A stretch of DNA of 64,000 nt, taken from Micrasema longulum. Its lineage: Eukaryota; Arthropoda; Insecta; Trichoptera; Brachycentridae. The notes beneath the pieces were generated by a model. It saw only the letters and a list, made by a program, of their open reading frames with translations, was not told where the DNA came from and ran no database searches. The translations under genes and the position numbers were made by a program. The stretch is taken from assembly GCA_022494885.1 (NCBI GenBank), contig JAGVSM010002944.1, positions 186,001-250,000 of the forward strand. The letters run 5' to 3'. How positions within the stretch are numbered: position 1 is the stretch's first letter; every line of letters begins with the position of its first letter. Shown here piece by piece: positions 32,226 to 42,900 of the stretch.

Positions 32226-32763
32226 TTTAGAGACATTCTGGATATTGGCACTCTCAGAAGTGTGTACTTTGCTCTGTTTTAATCCACTGCAACCCATGGA
32301 AAAGCTGGCTGGGGGGTTGTGCGGCATCCATCTTAAAGCCTCTCATAATTTCCCAGAAATTATTATTAAGAATAATATTCCGGCGCCCTCCAACACACTC
32401 GTCAGAACAGTTGTTCCAATACATGAATGTGCTGGATTTGAGACAGCTGTATCTAAAAGAATCACTTACACACTTGTGGTCAAACAATAAGGAGATATCT
32501 CAGCAAAATGTCCGTACGAGGTTTTCCCAGAGCACGAATTGTGTCGTACCCAAAACCCGTACGACTTTTGCTCAAAGAAATCTCTCATTTATCGCACCGA
32601 GACTGTGCAATATTTTGGAAGAGCGTATTAAGCTCTCAAGGACAAAAAATATTTTCAAGAAGGAGTTAAGGACTTTATTTTCCTTAGTGAAAGGGATTTG
32701 AGTGGGAAACTCTTTGATGATTTTACGAATGTTTCAGTTTACTGTTGATCATATTGATGTGCA

Positions 32764-32930
32764 ATATCGTCTGACTAACTTGCAAAACTCCAATCTCCAA
32801 AAAAAAATTTTTACAGTAGCGTGAAGAAACATCATAATACGTTGAAATTATACTGTTTTCTCACCCTCCTGTAAATATTTTTTTTGGAGATGGAGTTTTG
32901 CAAGTTAATCAGACAATATATGTGTTTTTT
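32764..32930. mobile_element. Palindromic MITE in the LINE 3' UTR
   Basis: TCTGACTAACTTGCAAAACT plus CCAATCTCC at the left is inverted as GGAGATGGAGTTTTGCAAGT plus TAATCAGACA at the right. Arms are ~45 bp, total ~165 bp. Confidence 0.7.
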
Positions 32931-33109
32931 AAAAATTATTTTTTGTGTTTCTGATCCTATATTTGTGGTGATATACTCATGTGTCTGCGTCAACTAATTG
33001 CTCGTCCTATCTTAACACAGTCCCATGGAGTTGGGACATATGTCTCAAATAATGTACAATAAACTTATGTACGCAAAAAAATTAATAAATACATTTTACT
33101 GCCTACATG

Positions 33110-33335
33110 AACACATCAAAACATAACATAAACATAATCATATAATAATAATGAATTTTAATAAATTTATAGAATTAGGACCATGCGATCTTTAAAAGAG
33201 TTTACTTGATAGCCATAAATCTGTTTAAAAAATATTATTTATATATCTTCATTATTACTATTTTTTGGTTGGCCATTTAAAATTATCAAGCAACATAACT
33301 ACTGACTTAAGTACCTTGCAAAATATGGCGCAATA
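33110..33335 (+). repeat. Dispersed repeat F, copy 1 (copy 2 at 42605-42900)
   Basis: Shares TATAATAATAATGAATTTT, GATCTTTAAAAGAGTTTA, TTGATAGCCATAAATCTGTT and TACTGACTTAA.TACCTTGCAA in order. Function unknown; it ends like a LINE 3' end (CGCAATAAACTCATGTATG). Confidence 0.6.
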
Positions 33336-33519
33336 AACTCATGTATGTAAATAAATAAAATCATTTATTTTTGAATCCATTCATTCAATTCAATTACAAC
33401 TCTTTCATTCTTCATACATTCATCCATATCTACATATATTTTTTAATTTTATTCTGTATTTATTTCCGGTAATATACTTATGAAAACTTTTATTTTACAT
33501 GTTCATCCTCAAGAATTGT

Positions 33520-33850
33520 TAGATTCGGTCATGCCATGTCATTTTTGTTCTCTTCATAATTCGTGCACGTCCAAACCAACGCAAAACTCCTTTCTCGATT
33601 TCGTCGATAATGCCTTTCTCAGCCTTACGTAATGTACGAATCTCAACGTTGGTGCAACTATCGTTCATAGTTTTTCTACACATTCACGCGAGAGATCGCA
33701 TTTCTGCTATTACTTACTTTCATCCTTGTTTTTCCGATTCCATACATCGCTCCCATACTCCGTCGTGAACCGCTAATTTTGCCTCCTGTGACATAGCATT
33801 TATTTGTCAAGGTTTATTCAAGTGCACCTTTTATTTTGTTCAAAAACACA
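33520..33850 (-). pseudogene. Family R LINE segment
   Basis: Minus strand: MSQEAKLAVHDGVWERCMES, SRKNYERXLHQR-like debris, then IRTLRKAEKGIIDEIEKGVL and RWFGRARIMKR. It matches SQEAKLAVH.GVL..L.YGSE...I...C...EDV...IEKG.LRWFGHVERM of family R, with a frameshift near the middle. Confidence 0.65.
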
Positions 33851-33859
33851 CGGCTTAAT

Positions 33860-34125
33860 TTGTCATATTAAACTCTTTGCATTAATGTTTAAATCTGTAC
33901 GGCATTTTTAATTAAATATCAGAGTATATAATATCTTGCTGTACTCATGAGAAAAATATTTATCTATTATCCGTAATAGTACAGTACAATGTACTTTGTA
34001 TATTTTCCAATATTTTTTTTAACTGTAAACTCGTACCAAGATAGATGCAAGTTGTATGTATAAGTACATTTTTTATTATTTTGTGCTATGTAAATGTGTT
34101 AAATGCCAATGTATTATATTATCCA
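33860..34125. other. AT-rich stretch, no gene supported
   Basis: Nothing recognised. Confidence 0.3.
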
Positions 34126-34127
34126 TA

Positions 34128-34275
34128 CTAATATTGTACATGCGAAAGCGTATTTTGTTTGTTTGTTTGTTTGTGTTTTCTTCACGTCTTAACGGAGCGG
34201 CAGATTGATATATTTTTTCATAGATATAGCCGGAGAGGTGAGAAGTAAAATTTGATACTTATTAATTGTCCCAAA
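34128..34275 (+). mobile_element. Helitron-like repeat end with (TTTG)n
   Basis: CCATACTAATATTGTACATG then CGAAAGCGTATTTTGTTTG, four TTTG units, CACGTCTTAACGGAGCGGCA and ATAGCCGGAGAGGTGAGAAG. This is the common arthropod repeat opening CTACTAATATTATAAATGCGA followed by a TTTG microsatellite, generally placed with non-autonomous Helitrons. Only the 5' portion is present. Confidence 0.65.
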
Positions 34276-35385
34276 TTTAAAAAAAATATGTAATACATAT
34301 GGATAAAACACACAGATTTAAAAAGTTTGTTTTTTTTTAATGAAAAGCGTGTACTGCTATTGTAATTTTCTCATTTTTATTGATGAAAAAATTGTATTCT
34401 AATATCTGTACCTTAAAACTGAAATGTTGTAAGTCACATTTGGCAAATTGTCCAGAAGAGCGCGAGCGGTTTGAAGTTGTAAAACTGTTTTAAATGTATC
34501 TCTCGAAGTAAAAACACAACTTATTGTTGTTTTTTTAGGATTTATAGGTTTTTGATAAGAATAGTTGAGAAAAAAAACATTTAAAGTATGGTCTATCAAA
34601 TAACTATGGGACTTCAATATTTTTTTCTAACCGCCCAGCCCGTGCCCTAATTCCTCCTCGGACTTTAGTATAAAAAGTAATGTAGAATATTGAATGTAAA
34701 ACAATGTATTTATAAAACTTTCGTTGGGCAAAAACATTAAATTACGCGCCATTAATTAAAACATTAATTATTTTTGAAAATAACAGGTAAATATAAATTT
34801 AATGACATGATATTAATAGCAATAAAACAATAATTGAAAGTAAACAGTATGTGACAAGAATGCAAAGTAAAATAATGAAATTAACGGCAACTAAATGACA
34901 TAATGGTTAAGTATGGTTGATTATGACAATAAGACTTAATCTTGTGCAAAATCCCTCTCTGCATCAGAGGTAGTTTGTTATAAAAAATGTGGAGTTTATG
35001 CGGTGTCCACTGCTTTAGTACCAGCAAACCGTTGAATTTTGTTGAAAGCATAAGCATTATTACTGCACTACTGGTGTTTTAGAACAAGCTATTTCAATAG
35101 TGGTATACTGTAGGACTCCAATGTTTTTTGTATTAATAGAATCTGAATATATGAACAAAATGACATTCATATCTCAATTTATCAAAAAATGTGACTTCCA
35201 GAGCATTACGGTACAGACATAAGCACTTTTTATTTTTATATCCATCGTCTTCTTCCAGTATTTTTTAGTGAAATTTAAAATACAATGTTTACCCACATAC
35301 AAGCCATGCCTTTGTGGGATTTTTTTTGTGTTTATGTAATGTTTTTCGTATTTGTAACTTATGTAAACCTATTGTAAAATGCAAT
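34276..35385. other. Intergenic stretch, no gene supported
   Basis: AT-rich. The minus-strand frame 34399-34617 is unrecognised. Confidence 0.3.
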
Positions 35386-35389
35386 AAAA

Positions 35390-35707
35390 AAATCATCTTT
35401 ACATCGTATTTGACGTCCAAGTATACAGCGGAACTATGGAACAATTATACGCAAGCAGCACGGAATAAATTAAGGGTCACGTATAATAATTCATAAAGGC
35501 AATTATTCGGACTGCCTAGGTTCTGCAGTGCCTTCGAAATGTTTACAGCTGGACGCGTAAACACCTTCGCTACCCTACTTCGCCAAAGAGCCTGGAGCCT
35601 ATGGGAACGCCTGAAAAGCTCTAATAACGCGCTTCCCCAAGCCACTGCAGGGTGGATCCATTCACCGTTGTTCGAGCGATGGCGGGATATGTTGAGATCG
35701 CCATAAG
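35390..35707 (+). pseudogene. C-terminal end of a Daphne/CR1-like LINE RT
   Basis: Plus-strand frame: YTAELWNNYTQAARNKLRVT, YNNS (then TAA at 35494), RQLFGLPRFCSAFEMFTAGR, VNTFATLLRQRAWSLWERLK, SSNNALPQA, SPLFERWRDML. It follows closely the LINE tail (Y)(T)..LW.(N)Y....(Y).(K)LRVAYNNA(Y)R.LF.LPR.CSAS.MF...(V)..F.A..R...(W)SL..RL..S.N. A single in-frame stop, low decay and relatively high GC suggest a recent insertion. Confidence 0.75.
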
Positions 35708-35826
35708 TGCTTCAAGAACAAAATTATGTTTTATATGGTAGAATTGGCTTTGCACTATGTAGCCATTCTACTGGAATAAAAAAATATATAAAAAAATTGG
35801 TATTAAATTTAATTTAAACTTATTGC

Positions 35827-36252
35827 ACCAGAGAGGGAAAACATTTTTGAGAAGAGAATATGGAAGTCTAGGCATTTTCAGGGCTTATGACCTTTCATTG
35901 GCTGGTTTAAGTGGCCACTTTCCACACTGTGTAACATTCACAATTCTGCCCATGTTTGAACATCTACATTTCCTCAACTCTTCCATCTGTTGACTTTTGT
36001 GAAGTAAAGGAGCTGAAACCTTTATTATGCGAGTGAGATTCATCCGGCTGAACCAAATCACCTACTAGGCAACGCCTGAAAACAATTTTCCAGTTTTTAA
36101 GAAGAAGTATAAAAATTGGTAAATGCCTAGACTTCCATATTCCCTTCTCAAAAATGTTTTCCCCTCTCGGTTGCAATCAGTTTAAATATGAATAACTCCC
36201 TAGGGAGAAAATCCAGTCAGTCTGCAAGCATTTGGACATACTTAAACATTGT
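35827..36252. mobile_element. Foldback family D, palindromic copy
   Basis: A near full-length minus copy (35835-36090: AGAGAATATGGAAGTCTAGG, CATTGGCTGGTTTAAGTGGC, AGTAAAGGAGCTGAAACC, CCTACTAGGCAACGCC) is followed at once by a plus 3' end (36121-36252: GCCTAGACTTCCATATTCCC, TAACTCCCTAGGGAG, GCATTTGGACATACT). GGAAAACATTTTTGAGAAG and its inverse make arms of ~45 bp. Confidence 0.7.
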
Positions 36253-36259
36253 TGAATTA

Positions 36260-37110
36260 AATATAATGGTTTAAAAATCATATTATTTATAAGAATATTA
36301 TGAACTTACTCAATAAAGCATAATTAAATGAATATTAATATTGATTTTCTATGCATAAATTAATATTCCAACGCGTATTTTTAATATAAATAAACCTTTC
36401 AGTTTTGTTCGGCAATTATCTAGTTTCACGTCCAGCCTTGATAAAGAGTTTCATTAACTCACCCACTGAGTCTGAATAAATCAAGGGTTGATTTTACATT
36501 AACCATTTTATAACCCTTTGTTTTTCAGTTAGTTAAATAATCCACATTGTTTAATATCTGTTTAACGGCAGCTTAAATTTTGGAGCCCTTAGCTTTTAAT
36601 ATCGGGGTTTAAATGCCAGAATGAAAACAATGTATTCTCCTAAATATGGAATATTATATTATATTTCGTAGTTCTAGTAAAATTACCAATGTGACGTCTT
36701 ATAATGGCATGTGAAGGTGGAAATTATGGGTGAAATAGAGGTCGTGTTATTCGTATCGTAAAGTTAGTAATCTCATTTATAGAAAATTCGAGTTTATACT
36801 ACTTTCCATGAGCTAGAAAATGGTACAAGATTTGTCCCAATAAATATTGTTACAAATATAAATAAAAAAACAATATTTTCATGTAAAGTGAAAACCTATT
36901 TTTTACTTTAGTATAGAGTGAGTTTCAAAAAACCATATCCTCATTATTATTTCAATTCTGTTTTTTTTTTATAAATATATTATTTTTCTATTTATTTTCA
37001 ATGATACTTTTTTTTTTAATGAATAAATAAAGTAGGGCACACATACGCATATTCTTGTGTGCTCTAACAGCTATAATATTATACAAACATAAATCTCATT
37101 TGTAAATGGT
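36260..37110. other. AT-rich stretch, no gene supported
   Basis: Nothing recognised on either strand. Confidence 0.35.
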
Positions 37111-37117
37111 GTAAAAT

Positions 37118-37545
37118 GTTTGTCGCAGGAGGCAAAACTAGCAGTTCACAGTGGAGTTCTAGTGCTAACCCTAATATATGGGCGCGAAGTATGGAATTGG
37201 AAAAATGATTATGAAAGTAGATTAAATGATGTCAAAATGCGTCCCTCTTGTGTTGGTTTGGACATGTAGAGCGAATGGACAGCGAAAAAACGGCTAAAAG
37301 GATCTACGATGCGAATGTTAATGGATGCAGAAAACGAGAAAGACCGAGAAACATAGTACGATGAAGTCCATCAAATACTTGAAGATTGGCATGTCAGGAG
37401 TAGCATTTTTTGGCGTGCGTGCATAAGAAGATGTCTGAATGTAGAGGAAGCAAGGTCTGTTTGCAAAGACAGAGTGGTGTGGCGTTCTATCCTTCTGCCT
37501 ACGCCTACGGAGAAACGGCGTGATGGTTTGTTTTTTTGTTGTTTT
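37118..37545 (+). pseudogene. Family R LINE 3' segment
   Basis: Plus strand: LSQEAKLAVHSGVLVLTLIY, GREVWNWKNDYESRLNDVKM; later in other frames RANGQRKNG, CMQKTRKTEKHSTMKSIKYL and EEARSVCKDRVVWRSILLPT. About 150 residues of ORF are represented with an internal deletion and frameshifts. The tail (TPTEKRRDGLF-like) is followed by TTTG/TTTT repeats, as in the copy at the window start. Confidence 0.7.
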
Positions 37546-37977
37546 TGTCTTAGCTTTAAGTCTGAATTTTGATATGATATGAATGAACGTTCGCTTAATT
37601 TATAACTGTATAAATTTTTAATTGTTTATGTAGTTTTTTCAATTTTGTTTTAGTTATTTTGCATTATCTTTAGTATTAATTTAATTTCCTTTTGAATTAA
37701 CCTTTAAAATGGGAAAACTAATAAAAAGGATTTTTAAAAAAGAGATTCAAAAATGGTGTCGATTATATCTATGGTAAAATAACAGGTTTTAAAAATATGT
37801 ATATTTAATGTTTTAAAACAGGGAAGCTATCCCTAGTTTAGCAGTTTAGATGCATCACCAGCAAAAACCAAAAAATATGTATGCATACTTTTACTTCTCA
37901 TCCAAGGTAATGATTGATATATAACTAAATGTAAATTGCTGCAATTAATATGTAACCAAAAAAAAAAACTTAAAATG

Positions 37978-38022
37978 TTACCTTGGTTGTTTAATCTAGG
38001 CATGGACAATTGTATGAAAAAG
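37978..38022 (+). pseudogene. Short RT fragment of family R
   Basis: CCTTGGTTGTTTAATCTAGG then CATGGACAATTGTATGAAAA encodes PWLFNLGMDNCMK, the same phrase as PWLFNLYMDNCMK at 49600. It joins abruptly to a family D 3' end. Confidence 0.55.
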
Positions 38023-38185
38023 ACCAGCCAATGACAGGTCGTAAGATCTGTAAATATCTAGACTTCCATATCTCTTCTCAAAATTGTTTTCTCTTTTTCT
38101 TGCAACTCATTCGAATCTAAATAGCTCCCAGGGGAGAAAATTCAGTCCGTCTACAAACATTTGGACTTACTCAAAACATTGTTAA
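38023..38185 (+). mobile_element. Foldback family D, 3' end
   Basis: CCAGCCAATGACAGGTCGTA, CTAGACTTCCATATCTCTTC, AATAGCTCCCAGGGGAG and GTCTACAAACATTTGGACTT in family order. Confidence 0.65.
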
Positions 38186-38458
38186 TCTAATATATTATTT
38201 CTAATTGTTTCAATCCTCGAACAATATTAATCCAGCTACCATTCTGATGGTTAAAGGGGTTATAAATTATTCCTGGTGACCTTTCTTAATTAAGGGAAGT
38301 TTAGTGATTGTGTTTGATTGCCTTTAGCACCCTTACATAATTTATGCTTCAACTTGAAAAGGGCGGAGAACAGAAAGTTTATGAATACTTTAACAATAGC
38401 CAATCCCTGAGAACTAAGCACGCGCAACAGTAATTTGCCCTCGCAAATTATTTACACG

Positions 38459-38891
38459 TTTGGAACACACATCATGCAAAAACGGTAATAAAATATACAT
38501 ATTTGGAACACACATCATGCAAAAAGGGTAATAAAATATACATATTTGGAACACACAGCATGTAAAAACGGTAATAAAATATACATATTTGGAACACACA
38601 TCATGCAAAAACGGTAATAAAGTATATTTATTTGGAACACACGTCATGCAAAATCGATTATAAAATTTACATATTTGACACACTCATCATGCAAAAACGG
38701 TAATAAAATAAACATATTTGGAACACACATCATGCCAAAACGGTAATAAAATGTATATGTTGGAACACACATCATGCAAAAACGGTAATAAAATGTAAAT
38801 GTAATTTTAGAACACGCATCATGCAAAATCGATAATAAAATTGACATATTTGGAACACACATCATTCAAAAACGGTAATAAAATATAAATA
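38459..38891. repeat. 43-bp minisatellite, 10 units
   Basis: Unit TTTGGAACACACATCATGCA followed by AAAACGGTAATAAAATATACATA. Ten head-to-tail copies, mostly 43 bp, with scattered substitutions. 43 is not a multiple of three, so the minus-strand frames (CMMCVPNMYILLPFLHD) are coincidental. The array stops next to the target repeat of the P-like transposon. Confidence 0.95.
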
Positions 38892-38892
38892 T

Positions 38893-38900
38893 TCAATATC
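38893..38900. repeat. 8-bp target-site duplication, left (TCAATATC)
   Basis: Matches GCAATATC at 39693-39700 in 7 of 8 positions, immediately outside the TIRs. Confidence 0.75.
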
Positions 38901-39692
38901 CATGGAATTAAGAATAGTCCAAAAACCGCATACACACATCAAACAGAAGGCAACTCAACTACTCATAAATGAGTAGGTTTACGTTTTGACCCATTAGTTT
39001 CTTTGTAGACGTCGCTCAGTACGCAACTGCTGATTCGAATTTAACCATGCCGTGTTGTGTCCTTTTGAAATGTAAAAATACTGCTAGAATCTTAAAGAAA
39101 CAGGATGCAATCACATTTCATGTGTAATTATCAAATGAATGTGTTTGTCACAAATGCATTACTTGAAAATTGAATTATTTTTCCATCTGTCAGATTGTCG
39201 AAGAAACAAATGGAAATTTCGTTAGTGTTGCCAGAGTAGTAAAAAATTTTACCCTACTTTGCTCATATAATAAGAGAAATAATGAAAATTGAACCTCGGA
39301 TTAAACAACGCCTAGGTGGACATTGCCTTAAAACATAAAATATTATTTAACATGATATAAAAATATCCGTTTTATGTAAAATAAAATTAGTTTTATATTT
39401 TAAGTTCAAAGTTCATTAATTCAATTACTCTTATTAAATGACCTTTTACTTATCTACTCTCTTATGTCAATCAATGTTTCCGAGGGCACAATAAAATTTT
39501 AGAATATGAACAAATTGTTTTTTTTTACCTTACATTTGTGTTACGGTTATATTCTTCGCGATCTGGCAATATTACTCGGTAACTTCAAGTATGTGCGCGG
39601 CGAAAGTGTGTCTAAGTGGGGGAATTATTGGACACAGTCCGATGTTTTCAAATATGATTCTACGCTCCTTCTGGACTATTCTTAATTCTATG
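38901..39692 (+). mobile_element. P-superfamily-like DNA transposon, non-autonomous (792 bp)
   Basis: Left CATGGAATTAAGAATAGTCC and right GGACTATTCTTAATTCTATG are terminal inverted repeats starting with CA, identical except one base. The 8-bp flanking repeat fits P elements. The interior has a THAP-type start (39047-39127). The rest is AT-rich with no transposase catalytic domain, so it is an internally deleted copy that would depend on an enzyme encoded elsewhere. Superfamily placement rests on three agreeing traits (TIR start, TSD length, THAP remnant), not on a homology search. Confidence 0.7.
39047..39127 (+). pseudogene. THAP zinc-finger start peptide (transposase remnant)
   Basis: ATG opens MPCCVLLKCKNTARILKKQD then AITFHV and a stop, 26 codons. 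M-P-x-C-x(4-5)-C-x-N...(S/T)FH is the beginning of a THAP domain, the C2CH DNA-binding finger at the N-terminus of P-element transposases. The second half (FP..., W, second C and H) is missing. GTGTAAT at the stop could be a decayed splice donor. Too short for the track of long frames. Confidence 0.6.
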
Positions 39693-39699
39693 GCAATAT

Positions 39700-40020
39700 C
39701 ATAATGTATAAATAATGTTTAATAATGTATAATTATAGTTAATGAGCTCCCTTATCTAGCACCAAATAAAGAAATTCTTAAATTCGTCACTCATGTAATT
39801 ATAGACAAAGATCTAAAGATTGAAAAAAAAAATAGCAGACACAGACACAATGCGAGAATATCAGGACAATATCACATAGATACAACATTCTTAAGCGAGA
39901 CAAGGACAATCGAGACTAATAAACTAAGGACTGAAATTATACAATCAACTACCTGGCAAAACTAAACAAAAGACTCAGACATTTTTTTCAAAGGATGATA
40001 AAAATATTATCATTAACACA
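39700..40020. other. Flank of the transposon, no gene supported
   Basis: Weak RT-like debris near 39780-40000 on plus (TTIKNYLPGKTKQKTQTFFQ). Not assignable. Confidence 0.25.
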
Positions 40021-40024
40021 GAGT

Positions 40025-40350
40025 GTGAATGAAATACGTAATCCTCACGGAAAATTGGATACAATAATTGTTTTCTTGCGCGTGGTAAAAATTGAAGCAT
40101 TAAATTGTACGGCAAGTTTTCTGAAAATGTACGAAAAAAAAAACGTTTTTATTAAAACGAACTACTTCGAATGACGTCACTAGTTCACACGAATTAACCT
40201 ATGATATGAGAGTTATAGAAGACTTCTGGTTCGCTTGCCGTGGATGGGGCAATCAATGGGAAAAACTGATCGAGAAAAACCGGAAAAGAACCTCTCACGT
40301 CACACGCAGAGTTATTTCAGAAATACGAAACTTTAAAAAATCATAGCGCT
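40025..40350 (+). pseudogene. Unrecognised coding repeat K, copy 1
   Basis: Plus-strand frame: NPHGKLDTIIVFLRVVKIEA, LNCTASFLKMYEKKNVFIKT, then TGA. Copies at 53563-53700 (KLDIKNVFFRSVKIR, NCTAKFLENVK) and 56059-56274 minus (KLDTKNIFLYGIKIRAFDCT, AKFLENQWKN) share K-L-D-x-K-N-x-F-x(4)-K-I-R-x(3)-C-T-A-K-F-L-E-N. Substitutions keep the frame, so it is a protein-coding repeat. A further frame here reads RVIEDFWFACRGWGNQWEKL. I do not recognise the family; a transposon-encoded protein is the likeliest origin. Confidence 0.5.
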
Positions 40351-40439
40351 AATAATGCGATATAAAAGAATGAAAAAAATGTATGGCTTAAGTCAATAGT
40401 CTATTAACAAATAGAATTTTTTTTAAAAAAACCACTGGA

Positions 40440-41240
40440 CTCCCTTATTGAAAATGAAAAATTATTTTTTTAAAAGAATATAATCCGCGAGGGTTTATAA
40501 ATTAATTTCTTTACTTCCCACGGAGGATTTACATTTATTATGTCTTAATTTTTTTTAATAAATCAACTATTTCTGATTAAATAAAGAAAAAATATTATTA
40601 TATATATATTGCCAGTACGTAATAATAATGTGTGGAGGGGGTGGGGGGTGTCTTGTGCTGAGGAAAACATTTCGATCATTTTTAAATAGCCCTTAAAATG
40701 TATTAAACGAAAATCTTACTTTTAACATTTGTGTTATAAAAAAACACCACAAAGTGAAACGCCATTTTAACTATTATTTTATAATTATAAGTTCTTCGTT
40801 AGTTTATATAATTTGTTCTTTTACAACATTTATGACACTAAATAAACAATAATTCAAGGCGATTTTATTTTTATTCAAAATAATGCACGGTGGTTAGTTT
40901 TGACATTACTGAACATTTTTGCTTTTATTTTAAAACGAAATTATTTTTTAAAAGTTTCATGAGAACTAAAGTTGTTTGTTGAAATAATCAAATTTAATGT
41001 GTTGCAAAAATGTAATTAAAGCCTTCTCACCATTGATCTATGTTACATTAGGGCTGTATTGAGTTGTGAATGCATCTACATCATACTATCCATATTTCCA
41101 GTTTAAAAAAATATATTTAGCAGTCCTGAATAATAATAATTTACGACTACTTGTTTTCATATTTTAAATCTAAATGTATAAAAGTATATTAAGCCAAAGA
41201 TGATGTTTTATTTGATCATCTCAAAACATCAAACTGTAAC
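40440..41240. other. AT-rich stretch with a LINE-tail-like block
   Basis: GGGGGTGTCTTGTGCTGAGG near 40645 resembles GGGGTGTCCCGTGCCGAGAA at 61015, next to a reverse LINE tail. No gene. Confidence 0.3.
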
Positions 41241-41248
41241 ATGGATCG

Positions 41249-41650
41249 CTAATGGTGGGGAGGCTTCAATTGTCGAAAAAAGTTTTTAAAAAACTTGTGC
41301 CATAAGGGGTTAAATTTCAAGGTAGGTGCCCCCGCTGTTTTGACTATTTTTTTACGTAGAATTTGTTTTTTGTCGTGGTTAATCCGCCGCACCGCGTCTT
41401 GCGTCACTCGCGCCGCCCCGTGATTCAGAGAGACAAGGTCAACTTCCACCGCCTTCGTCTGCAGTAGCTACCCTTCAGCACTGTCTGACATTCGCCGAGG
41501 TCGTCTGGAGCGACACCAGACCCGATAAATTCACCCACTTAAGTCACGTGACCATATTTACTTTCCCAACAAAGTTTACGGGGAAGGGTGACGTGTTACG
41601 TCGACTCACTATCTATTTACGCGTACAAAGATTATGTACGTGTTTTCGTG
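41249..41650. other. GC-richer patch, possible old regulatory or exon sequence
   Basis: CCGCCGCACCGCGTCTTGCG, GCGCCGCCCCGTG and TCGTCTGGAGCGACACCAGA stand out from the flanks. The minus-strand frame 41249-41449 (MEVDLVSLNHGAARVTQDAV) is unrecognised. No splice or promoter signal stands out. Confidence 0.25.
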
Positions 41651-41764
41651 TGCCATATTTTTATATTTTTTCCGTGTCAGGGCGGATAGCGAATGGACGA
41701 GTGCTTTTGAATCGATAGCTACTGTCGGGTAATAATCCTAAAAAATAAAATCGAGTGGGAAAAA

Positions 41765-41838
41765 GTCCGACGTAGTGCAGTGGTTGGCCGTTCACCTACC
41801 ATACTTGAGCTCCTAGGTTCGATCCTGGAAGGGTGAAC
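41765..41838 (+). mobile_element. tRNA-like SINE head (family SINE-D)
   Basis: CGACGTAGTGCAGTGGTTGG is an A box and CTAGGTTCGATCCTGG a B box, in tRNA-like spacing. It joins directly to a LINE C-terminal peptide at about 41833. Confidence 0.65.
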
Positions 41839-42050
41839 GAAAACCAAATTCAGAAAAGAAAAACTATACCTAATAAGTGTGAAACGCGTCAAAAAGAGAA
41901 AGGAAATTTCACAGAAAAAAGAGCTCTTAATGCGTATGGAGAGAACCAGGGCGTATATTCTCCCACGCTCCTAAATAGACTCCCAGACGAAAGAAAAAAA
42001 GAGTTAAATTTCTTTTAAAAATCTTTTTACTAAATTCTTTGTTTAAAAAA
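41833..42050 (+). pseudogene. LINE C-terminal fragment
   Basis: Plus-strand frame: ETRQKEKGNFTEKRALNAYG, ENQGVYSPTLLNRLPDERKK. TR.K......(R)L....YG....Y..P.LYN.LP is a LINE ORF2 C-terminal pattern. The ~400 AT-rich bases downstream (to about 42480, with ACACCACAC simple repeats) may be its 3' UTR. Confidence 0.5.
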
Positions 42051-42604
42051 AAGTAAACCAAACAGTTTAAAACGGTGTTCAAAAAAGTGTTGTTTGTTTA
42101 TTATTTTTAATATATTTCAGTATCAAAAAAGACTTAATTTACTTTACTTAATTTATTTTAGCTCTGAATTCTCCATTAAAAAGAGTAATCAGTATTTTTT
42201 TTAGAAGATGTCTCATGAAAATGAACAAACGGAAGCTAAGTCTCATTGATATTAACAATAATTAGCCTTGTTTTTATCCAAACTGAATCTACTCCCACAA
42301 CACACATAACTACACCACATTCCACACACTTCATACCACACTCCACACACCACACGCCACACTCCAAACAGACAAAATAATATCATCACAAACATAAATA
42401 ATATCATATGGTTTTCCTTGTTATATTTTTTTATTGTGTTGTGAATTTAATTGGAACTTTGTTAGATTTATGTTTTTTGTAATAATTTTCATGTTACAAA
42501 ATATTATATTAACATAGAACTGTGTGCACAACATTGACTAAAAATAAAATCAGAATTAACCCACCAAAAACTTAAAAAAAGATTGCCTTAGTACATACAG
42601 ATGC

Positions 42605-42900
42605 AACATAATTATATTGCCTAAATGATCGCACCAAAACATGACATAAACAGAATCGTATAATAATAATGAATTTTGATGAATAATAGAATTAGCAACG
42701 TGAGATCTTTAAAAGAGTTTATTTGATAGCCATAAATCTGTTTAAAAAATGTTATTTTAATATCTACTTGACGTGCGTACATGGAACGCTGATATCGTTA
42801 GCTTTATTATTACTATTTTTTTGGTTGGTCATCAAAAAAATACTGACATATTTATAATATCATGCAACAAAACTACTGACTTAAATACCTTGCAAATTGC
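42605..42900 (+). repeat. Dispersed repeat F, copy 2
   Basis: As at 33110-33335, but with about 45 extra bases (TACTTGACGTGCGTACATGG) in the middle, so either a deletion in copy 1 or an insertion here. Confidence 0.6.

Larger units (their letters stand above)
31897..33085 (+). pseudogene. LINE RT C-terminal half split by a MITE, with 3' UTR
   Basis: Before the MITE: VEWVDSIKYLGVIIDRNLQW (DSIKYLGV.ID..L.W), and LRKLCHIFCSLK. After the MITE: RDILDIGTLRSVYFALF, STATHGKAGWGVVRHPS, then in another frame ISQQNVRTRFSQSTNCVVPK, TRTTFAQRNLSFIAPRLCNI, FKKELRTLFSLVKGI and TGA at 32699. Reading across the MITE (32050-32225) keeps family order, so the LINE was intact through this point when the MITE landed. 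The 3' end is near TAATAAATAC at 33088. A 62750-62925 fragment is the same family. Confidence 0.75.

Noticed and set aside
34141..34175. Telomere-like or subtelomeric repeat
   Set aside because: TTTG units belong to a Helitron-like repeat leader, and there is no TTAGG array anywhere in the window.
35964..36176. 70-residue minus-strand protein
   Set aside because: Lies across the centre of a palindromic family D copy; no coding features.
38414..38865. Repetitive protein CMMCVPNMYILLPFLHD on the minus strand
   Set aside because: Open frames are a by-product of the 43-bp tandem array. 43 is not a multiple of three and the phrase moves between frames.
38459..38891. CRISPR-like array
   Set aside because: Units are contiguous and near-identical over the whole 43 bp with no variable spacers, and the DNA is eukaryotic.
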